From the NCBI GenBank assembly GCA_023427985.1, contig JAEYZM010000032.1, forward strand, positions 18,178 to 82,177: 64,000 nt of DNA. The letters run 5' to 3'. The notes beneath the pieces were generated by a model. The model did not search any database, had not been told where the DNA came from, and saw nothing but the letters and a program-made list of their open reading frames with translations. This document shows, piece after piece, positions 59,221 to 64,000 of the stretch. Source of the DNA: Bacteroidota bacterium (lineage in GTDB: Bacteria; Bacteroidota; Bacteroidia; Sphingobacteriales; Sphingobacteriaceae). The position numbers were made by a program, and so were the translations under genes. Position 1 is the first letter of the stretch, and every line of letters begins with the position of its first letter.

Positions 59221-59878
59221 ATTTTTTCCAAAATTCATCATTGGGTAAGTCTGCTATAATCTTCATAGATTCTTTCGTTACAGGATGTTTGAATTCTAGG
59301 GAACGTGAATGCAAACATATGCTTCGGTCTTTATTTGCTCGAGGATAACCGTATTTATTATCGCCAACAATTGGGCAACCCATTTTCGATAATTGAATTC
59401 TAATCTGATGTGTTCTTCCCGTGATAGGTTTTACTTCGAGTAAATAATACTCTGCAATTTGCTTTATTAATTTATAACTCAACTCCGATCGTGCTGCACC
59501 ATTCGTTTCTTTATCGTATGCACGTGCAATATTTTTGCTAGAATCTTTTGTAAGCCAATGTATCAATGTACCTTCTTCATTTTTTGGTCTATTGCGAACA
59601 ACCGCATAATAAGTCTTGCTGATGTTACGATCTTTAAAGGCCTGATTCATTCGCTCCAATGCCTTGCTAGTTTTAGCCATTAAGACCAAGCCGCTTACCG
59701 GTCGGTCGATTCGATGTATCACTCCTAAAAATGCTTCTCCTGGTTTGTTATATTTCACCCGAATAAATTCCTTCACTTCCATCTCCAAAGAAACATCACC
59801 CGTTTGATCTACTTGTACAAGTTGACCCGAAGGTTTGTTGATAGCGATTAAGTGATTGTCTTCGTATAGAATGTTCAT
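59207..59878 (-). CDS. RluA-type pseudouridine synthase
   Basis: 223 residues from the ATG at 59878. An open extension to 59971 is translated from the octamer repeat (a Thr-Asn-Leu-Arg-Thr-Tyr-Glu pattern) and is spurious. Core motifs: NILYEDNHLIAINKPSGQLV, GVIHRIDRPVSGLVLMAKTS with the catalytic Asp, YYAVVRNRP, KPITGRTHQIRIQLSKMG and CPIVGDNKYGY. No S4 domain, so it is the small RluA/RluC-like form. Modifies rRNA or tRNA uridines; the position cannot be assigned. Confidence 0.93.
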   Translation of the reverse strand: MNILYEDNHLIAINKPSGQLVQVDQTGDVSLEMEVKEFIRVKYNKPGEAFLGVIHRIDRPVSGLVLMAKTSKALERMNQAFKDRNISKTYYAVVRNRPKNEEGTLIHWLTKDSSKNIARAYDKETNGAARSELSYKLIKQIAEYYLLEVKPITGRTHQIRIQLSKMGCPIVGDNKYGYPRANKDRSICLHSRSLEFKHPVTKESMKIIADLPNDEFWKKFIDQ

Positions 59879-59879
59879 G

Positions 59880-59973
59880 GTTCGTGGGTTCGGATGCTCG
59901 TAGGTTCGTAGGTTCGTAGGTTCGTAGGTTCGAGCACCTGAGCATACTAGCACACGAACCCACGAGCACACGA
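59880..59973. repeat. GTTCGTAG octamer array with inverted arm
   Basis: At least four near-identical GTAGGTTC units at about 59900-59935, flanked by GTTCGTGG/GCTCGTAG variants. An opposing section ending in CACGAACCCACGAGCACACG can fold back on the left part. It fills the gap between the RluA-type and panB genes. Confidence 0.75.
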
Positions 59974-59974
59974 A

Positions 59975-60790
59975 CTAGTACATTTCCTTTTCGTTCGGAA
60001 AATCTTTTGACTTAACATCGCCAATATAAGATTTCACGGCATTATTAATTTCTTCGTAAAGGTTTAGATATTGTCTTAAGAATCGTGGTTTGAATCCTTT
60101 TGTAAGTCCCAACAAATCGTTCACTACTAAGACTTGACCATCTACATCGGGACCAGCACCTATACCTATAACAGGTATACGTACTAAGTCGCGCACTTTT
60201 TTGGCAAGTGCTGCTGGAATTTTTTCAAGCACAATTGCAAAGCATCCCGCCTCTTCTAAAATTTTTGCATCCTCTAATAATTTTTTTGCTTCAGCTTCTT
60301 CTTTTGCACGAACGGTGTATGTGCCGAATTTATAGATTGATTGAGGTGTTAATCCCAAATGCCCCATTACAGGAACACCTGCAGAGACAATACGTTCGAT
60401 GGATTCACGCACCTCTGCCCCACCCTCTAATTTTACAGCATGTGCTCCGGATTCTTTCATGATTCGGATGCTCGATTGCAAAGCTTCTTTAGAATTTCCT
60501 TGGTACGAACCAAAGGGTAAATCGACCACAACCAAAGCTCTATTAACTGCTCGTACTACCGATGATGCATGGTAAATCATTTGATCAAGCGTAATAGGCA
60601 AAGTAGTTTCATGGCCTGCCATAACGTTCGATGCAGAATCGCCTACAAGCAATACATCGACACCAGCATCGTCTAAAATCAAGGCTGTTGAATAATCATA
60701 AGCAGTTAGCATGGCAATTTTTTCAGCATCATGCTTCATGGCTTGTAAGGTATGTGTTGTGACCTTTTTTATTTCTTTGTGTACCGACAT
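59975..60790 (-). CDS. panB: 3-methyl-2-oxobutanoate hydroxymethyltransferase
   Basis: 271 residues. TIM-barrel enzyme of pantothenate synthesis: MLTAYDYSTALILDDAGVDV, LLVGDSASNVMAGHETTLPI, VVDLPFGSYQGN, AHAVKLEGG, GVPVMGHLGLTPQSIYKFG and IPVIGIGAGPDVDGQVLVVN. It adds a hydroxymethyl group from methylene-tetrahydrofolate to 2-oxoisovalerate. panC is not nearby. Divergent from carA across a 244-base leader region. Confidence 0.97.
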   Translation of the reverse strand: MSVHKEIKKVTTHTLQAMKHDAEKIAMLTAYDYSTALILDDAGVDVLLVGDSASNVMAGHETTLPITLDQMIYHASSVVRAVNRALVVVDLPFGSYQGNSKEALQSSIRIMKESGAHAVKLEGGAEVRESIERIVSAGVPVMGHLGLTPQSIYKFGTYTVRAKEEAEAKKLLEDAKILEEAGCFAIVLEKIPAALAKKVRDLVRIPVIGIGAGPDVDGQVLVVNDLLGLTKGFKPRFLRQYLNLYEEINNAVKSYIGDVKSKDFPNEKEMY

Positions 60791-60886
60791 ATCAGTTGAA
60801 TTAGCTGTAAATATTCTGCATTCTAAGCAAAAGTCCGTTAAATTTTCAATCTTTCAAAAAATGCCTTTCAATTAGGCTAAAATTAT

Positions 60887-60894
60887 TACCTTTG
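60887..60894 (+). promoter_or_regulatory. -7 box of the carA leader transcript
   Basis: TACCTTTG with TTTC 17 bases upstream (60866-60869). It lies about 140 bases before carA, so a long leader is transcribed. Confidence 0.5.
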
Positions 60895-60900
60895 CAGCCA

Positions 60901-60993
60901 ATGAAAAGGAAGGGTCTTATATTGAAAAAGACATTGAAGGGCAAAATAGCTCATCAGAAATCCTTCATTTTCAATGTTAAAGAGGCTTTGTAA
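60901..60993 (+). CDS. candidate leader peptide of carA (30 residues)
   Basis: ATG AAA AGG ... TTG TAA, 31 codons. The peptide is very basic, with eight lysines (begins MKRKGLILKK, ends FNVKEAL). Its stop codon lies in the left arm of the terminator hairpin (60985-61006), the geometry of attenuation leader peptides. It starts 6 bases after the -7 box, so the transcript would be almost leaderless. No database comparison was possible; it may be untranslated RNA instead. Confidence 0.4.
   Translation: MKRKGLILKKTLKGKIAHQKSFIFNVKEAL
60921..60975 (+). ncRNA. structured carA leader RNA, upstream stem
   Basis: ATTGAAAA (60921-60928) plus TGAAGG (60935-60940) pair with CCTTCA (60962-60967) plus TTTTCAAT (60968-60975): a 14-bp stem with a 6-base bulge, capped by a loop of about 20 bases. 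It precedes the terminator stem, as expected for a riboregulator or attenuator. Confidence 0.5.
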
Positions 60994-61013
60994 TAATTTA
61001 CAAGGCTTTTTTT
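60985..61013 (+). terminator. intrinsic terminator/attenuator ahead of carA
   Basis: GCTTTGTAA (60985-60993)/TTACAAGGC (60998-61006) with a TAAT loop and one G-U pair, followed by seven T. No + strand gene other than the short leader ORF precedes it, so its likely target is the carA transcript. Confidence 0.7.
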
Positions 61014-61034
61014 GTGTCTAAACAATTTTAAAAA

Positions 61035-62132
61035 ATGGCAGAAATAGCAAAAATTCCAGCAGTATTAGTTTTAGCAGATGGTACGGTTTTTCATGGTAAA
61101 TCGGCCGGAAAAATAGGTACCACTACCGGTGAGATTTGTTTCAATACGGGGATGACAGGGTATCAAGAAATTTTTACCGACCCTTCGTATTTTGGACAAA
61201 TCATGGTAACTACGAACGCACACATCGGGAATTATGGTATTCGTCATGAAGAAGTAGAATCGGGCAGCATTAAAATCGCTGGCTTGGTTTGTAAAAATTA
61301 CTCCTTGAATTATTCTCGTAAGATGGGCGATGAATCCATACAAGATTATTTCTTAAACGATAATATTGTTGGTATCTCAGACATCGACACAAGACAATTG
61401 GTTAGACATATTCGCGATAAAGGTGCCATGAATGCGATCATCTCTTCTGATAATTTAGATGTAGAAGATTTGAAAAAGAAATTGCAAGTAGTACCCTCGA
61501 TGGCTGGCTTAGAGCTCTCATCGATCGTAAGTACTAAAGAGCCTTATTTTGTTGGCGATGAGAATGCGAAATACAAAGTTGCGGTTTTGGATTTAGGCGT
61601 GAAGAAAAATATTTTGAGATGTTTTGCAGAACGTGATGTGTATGCGAAAGTATTTCCTGCAAAAACAAGTTTCGAAGAGATGAAAGCTTGGAACCCTCAT
61701 GGATACTTCATTTCAAACGGTCCAGGCGATCCATCGGCAATGCCATATGCAGTTGAAACGGTGAAAAATATTTTAGCATCTGGTGCACCTATGTTTGGAA
61801 TTTGTTTAGGTCATCAGTTGTTAGCATTGGCGAATGATATTCGCACACATAAAATGTTCAACGGTCATAGAGGTTTGAATCATCCGGTGAAAAATATTAT
61901 TCAAAATAGATGTGAGGTTACATCGCAGAACCATGGTTTTGGTGTGGTTCCAGAGGATGTGAGAAGTTCCGATAAAGTAGAAATCACACACATCAATTTG
62001 AACGATCAATCGATTGAAGGAATACGAGTGAAAGGCAAGAAAGCGTTTTCAGTGCAGTACCATCCGGAGTCATCTCCAGGTCCACACGATTCGAGATATT
62101 TATTCGACGACTTTATTGCAATGTTAGCATAA
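61035..62132 (+). CDS. carA: carbamoyl-phosphate synthase small (glutaminase) subunit
   Basis: 365 residues. N-terminal domain (LVLADGTVFHGKSAGKIGTT, GEICFNTGMTGYQEIFTDPS), then a class I glutamine amidotransferase: nucleophile Cys257 in MFGICLGHQLLALA, and His343 and Glu345 in QYHPESSPGPHDS. Supplies ammonia to CarB for arginine and pyrimidine synthesis. carB is not adjacent; eno follows 43 bases later. In many Bacteroidota, carA and eno sit behind the ribosomal-protein/rpoA/rplQ operon, but here they stand alone behind a terminator-bearing leader. Confidence 0.97.
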   Translation: MAEIAKIPAVLVLADGTVFHGKSAGKIGTTTGEICFNTGMTGYQEIFTDPSYFGQIMVTTNAHIGNYGIRHEEVESGSIKIAGLVCKNYSLNYSRKMGDESIQDYFLNDNIVGISDIDTRQLVRHIRDKGAMNAIISSDNLDVEDLKKKLQVVPSMAGLELSSIVSTKEPYFVGDENAKYKVAVLDLGVKKNILRCFAERDVYAKVFPAKTSFEEMKAWNPHGYFISNGPGDPSAMPYAVETVKNILASGAPMFGICLGHQLLALANDIRTHKMFNGHRGLNHPVKNIIQNRCEVTSQNHGFGVVPEDVRSSDKVEITHINLNDQSIEGIRVKGKKAFSVQYHPESSPGPHDSRYLFDDFIAMLA

Positions 62133-62175
62133 AAAATACGTTTACATTTTTGGTTATTTAAAACAAGAAAAAATT

Positions 62176-63465
62176 ATGAGTTTAATTATTGATGTAAGAG
62201 CTAGACAGATTCTAGATTCAAGAGGAAATCCAACAGTTGAGGTAGATGTATTGACAGAGAACGGATTTTTAGGAAGAGCGGCTGTGCCTTCAGGTGCTTC
62301 AACAGGTGCGCATGAAGCAGTGGAGTTGAGAGATGGCGACAAATCGAAATACTTAGGCAAGGGTGTGTTGAAAGCAGTGGCAAATGTGAATGAGCAAATT
62401 GCTCCTGAGTTGAAAGGCATCGACGTGTTTGAACAAAACATGATTGATAAATTGATGAATCAGATCGATGGTACGGAGAATAAAAGTAAGTTGGGTGCGA
62501 ATGCGATTTTAGGAGTTTCATTGGCAGTGGCAAAAGCTGCAGCACAAGAATCGCGTCAGCCTTTATACAGATATGTTGGTGGGGTGAATGCAAATATTTT
62601 ACCTGTACCGATGTTGAATATATTGAACGGCGGTGCGCATGCCGATAATAAAATTGATTTTCAAGAATTCATGGTGATGCCTCTCGGTGCAGAAAGTTTT
62701 TCGCAAGGATTGCAAATGGGTGCTGAAATTTTTCATCATTTAAAATCGGTCTTGAAGAAAAAAGGTTACTCCACGAATGTGGGCGATGAAGGTGGCTTTG
62801 CTCCAAACATCGGCTCAAATGTAGAAGCCATTGAAACGGTATTACAAGCTATTGAAGCAGCGGGTTACAGACCGGGCGAAGATGTATACATTGCAATGGA
62901 TGCGGCATCGACAGAGATGTGGAATGAGCAAGAAAAAGTATATCATTTCCATAAATCGAGTGGAGAGAAATTGAGTTCGGAAGAGATGGTGCAGTATTGG
63001 GTAGATTGGTGCAAAAAATATCCGATCATTTCAATTGAAGATGGATTGGCAGAAGACGATTGGAATGGATGGGCTGGTGTTACTAAGGCTTTAGGCGATA
63101 AAGTGCAATTAGTAGGCGACGATTTATTTGTGACAAATGTAAAACGTTTGTCGATGGGTATTGAGCAAAACATTGCGAATTCTATTTTGGTAAAAGTGAA
63201 TCAAATTGGTTCATTGACTGAGACGATTGATGCAGTGAACATGGCGCATAGAAATTCATACACTTCTGTAATGAGTCATCGTTCGGGTGAGACGGAAGAT
63301 TATACGATTGCCGATTTAGCGGTGGCGTTGAATTGTGGGCAAATTAAAACAGGTTCGGCATCGCGATCAGACCGGATTGCAAAATACAATCAGTTATTGC
63401 GTATCGAAGAAGAATTGGGATCGAATGCGCACTACATCGGCAAGAATTTTAAATTCATTAAATAG
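62176..63465 (+). CDS. eno: enolase
   Basis: 429 residues. DVRARQILDSRGNPTVEVDV, GRAAVPSGASTGAHEAVELR, NILNGGAHADNKIDFQEFMV, NVGDEGGFAPNIGSNVEAIE, YPIISIEDGLAEDDWNGWAG, QLVGDDLFVTN, ILVKVNQIGSLTETIDAV, MSHRSGETEDYTIADLAV and TGSASRSDRIAKYNQLLRIE. Interconverts 2-phosphoglycerate and phosphoenolpyruvate. Likely co-transcribed with carA. Confidence 0.99.
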   Translation: MSLIIDVRARQILDSRGNPTVEVDVLTENGFLGRAAVPSGASTGAHEAVELRDGDKSKYLGKGVLKAVANVNEQIAPELKGIDVFEQNMIDKLMNQIDGTENKSKLGANAILGVSLAVAKAAAQESRQPLYRYVGGVNANILPVPMLNILNGGAHADNKIDFQEFMVMPLGAESFSQGLQMGAEIFHHLKSVLKKKGYSTNVGDEGGFAPNIGSNVEAIETVLQAIEAAGYRPGEDVYIAMDAASTEMWNEQEKVYHFHKSSGEKLSSEEMVQYWVDWCKKYPIISIEDGLAEDDWNGWAGVTKALGDKVQLVGDDLFVTNVKRLSMGIEQNIANSILVKVNQIGSLTETIDAVNMAHRNSYTSVMSHRSGETEDYTIADLAVALNCGQIKTGSASRSDRIAKYNQLLRIEEELGSNAHYIGKNFKFIK

Positions 63466-63475
63466 TTATTGAGAA

Positions 63476-63958
63476 ATGATACAACGCATACAAACACTTT
63501 ATTTGTTTTTGGCATCAGTGGCATTAGCGATGATGTTTTTCTTGCCGATTTATAATTATGTGGAACAAGTAGATGGTATAGAAAAAGATGTTAAACTCAC
63601 GATTCAAGGGAAGTTTGAGAAACCAGTTGGGACAGAAAATTACGTTTTAACGGAGCCGAATTGGGCAAGAAGTTTAATGACGATGGTGATTGGCATGGGA
63701 TTGTTTGTGGCGATTTTTCAATATAGCAACCGCAAACGCCAATTACTTTTAGCGCGTTTACTCATCGTTGCTAATTTTGCATTGATGGGACTGATGTTAA
63801 GAGCAGCTTACGTAGTGGTAAACGATGAAATGGTTACACAAGTGATTACAGGGTATTCTGTATTTATGCCAACCATCTCCATTGTACTTACCGCTCTCGC
63901 AGCACGCAATATCAAAAAAGACGAGGAGTTAGTAAGATCCGCCGATCGATTAAGATAA
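63476..63958 (+). CDS. DUF4293 family membrane protein
   Basis: 160 residues with four transmembrane helices (about 5-23, 63-80, 90-108 and 120-142), the pattern of DUF4293: MIQRIQTLYLFLASVALAMM at the start, a long first periplasmic loop, then YSNRKRQLLLARLLIVANFA. The family is Bacteroidota-specific and uncharacterised. Ten bases after eno in the same direction. Confidence 0.85.
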   Translation: MIQRIQTLYLFLASVALAMMFFLPIYNYVEQVDGIEKDVKLTIQGKFEKPVGTENYVLTEPNWARSLMTMVIGMGLFVAIFQYSNRKRQLLLARLLIVANFALMGLMLRAAYVVVNDEMVTQVITGYSVFMPTISIVLTALAARNIKKDEELVRSADRLR

Positions 63959-63960
63959 TC

Positions 63961-64000
63961 CCACTGGTGGGGGGGGGGGTGTGGGGGGCCCGCTGGTGCG
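63961..64000. other. G-rich end of the window, probably low-quality sequence
   Basis: A run of about a dozen G, then GTG, another G-run and GC-rich bases, unlike anything else in this AT-rich DNA. It has no gene and is best read as an assembly or sequencing artefact at a contig end. Confidence 0.6.

Noticed and set aside
59879..59971. N-terminal extension of the RluA-type synthase
   Set aside because: The extra residues are a translation of the octamer repeat array; the conserved start NILYEDNHLIAI begins at the ATG at 59878.
59880..59973. Possible CRISPR or integron attC site
   Set aside because: Octamer units without spacers, no integrase or cas genes nearby.
62201..62593. 130-codon minus-strand frame in eno
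   Set aside because: Antisense shadow of a conserved enzyme.
1..64000. tRNA or rRNA genes
   Set aside because: Scanned by eye for T-loop motifs such as GTTCGAATC and for rRNA segments; none found in an intergenic position.

Overview
The window is a stretch of chromosome from an AT-rich member of the Bacteroidota. The evidence is: TAnnTTTG-type -7 promoter boxes in front of many genes; two proteins with C-terminal type IX secretion sorting domains; the lptB/GH3-like pair; single-chain GcvP; tandem FKBP lipoproteins; a YtxJ-type bacilliredoxin; and generally weak Shine-Dalgarno sequences. No rRNA, tRNA, CRISPR array, prophage or insertion sequence is visible. The genus cannot be named from the sequence alone.

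Layout. 1-5638: the 5' part of a large BNR/VPS10-like exported protein, a DUF2975 membrane protein with a YozG-like regulator, a small lipoprotein, a GNAT remnant and an S9 peptidase. 5639-7428: a hipBA-type module with an ordered set of operator-like repeats. 7522-13810: two GNATs, a ClpP-like protease, a beta-lactamase-fold serine hydrolase, pdxJ and a large exported protein. 13941-20985: gcvP, two YceI proteins, and a substrate-binding-protein/PAS/histidine-kinase fusion with its response regulator. 21000-36422: mostly housekeeping: an MBL hydrolase, recJ, lptB with a GH3-like enzyme, terC, a polyprenyl synthase, ilvE, asparaginase, tatD, two FKBP isomerases, a DHH phosphoesterase, ndk, a DciA-like protein and recF. 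36524-45873: a TPR protein, ribH, a tiny lipoprotein, ytxJ, an OsmC protein, lipA, an ECF sigma/anti-sigma pair, uvrA and a lytic transglycosylase. 46114-53033: a pseudouridine synthase with a repeat tail, mtgA, the rpsF-rpsR-rplI operon, a methyltransferase, and dnaX split at an A10 tract. 53096-64000: icd, two type IX cargo proteins, a META protein, small genes, an RluA-type synthase, panB, carA behind a structured leader, eno and a DUF4293 protein.

Most of the window is ordinary core genome. The signals worth attention are mainly non-coding: (i) paired inverted operator-like sites at 40-bp spacing around the hipBA promoter, the last covering the start codon; (ii) a leader with a 30-codon ORF, a long stem and an intrinsic terminator between the carA promoter and carA; (iii) an A10 tract that splits dnaX where gamma would end and tau continue; (iv) the octamer TGCCGATG/CATCGGCA, which recurs about 36 times on both strands against about one expected; (v) short heptamer arrays between genes whose units each hold a stop codon, with two genes ending inside such arrays; and (vi) strong Shine-Dalgarno sequences before rpsR, rplI and the transglycosylase in a phylum that mostly does without them.

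All calls rest on reading the sequence and recalling family motifs; no database search or folding program was run.
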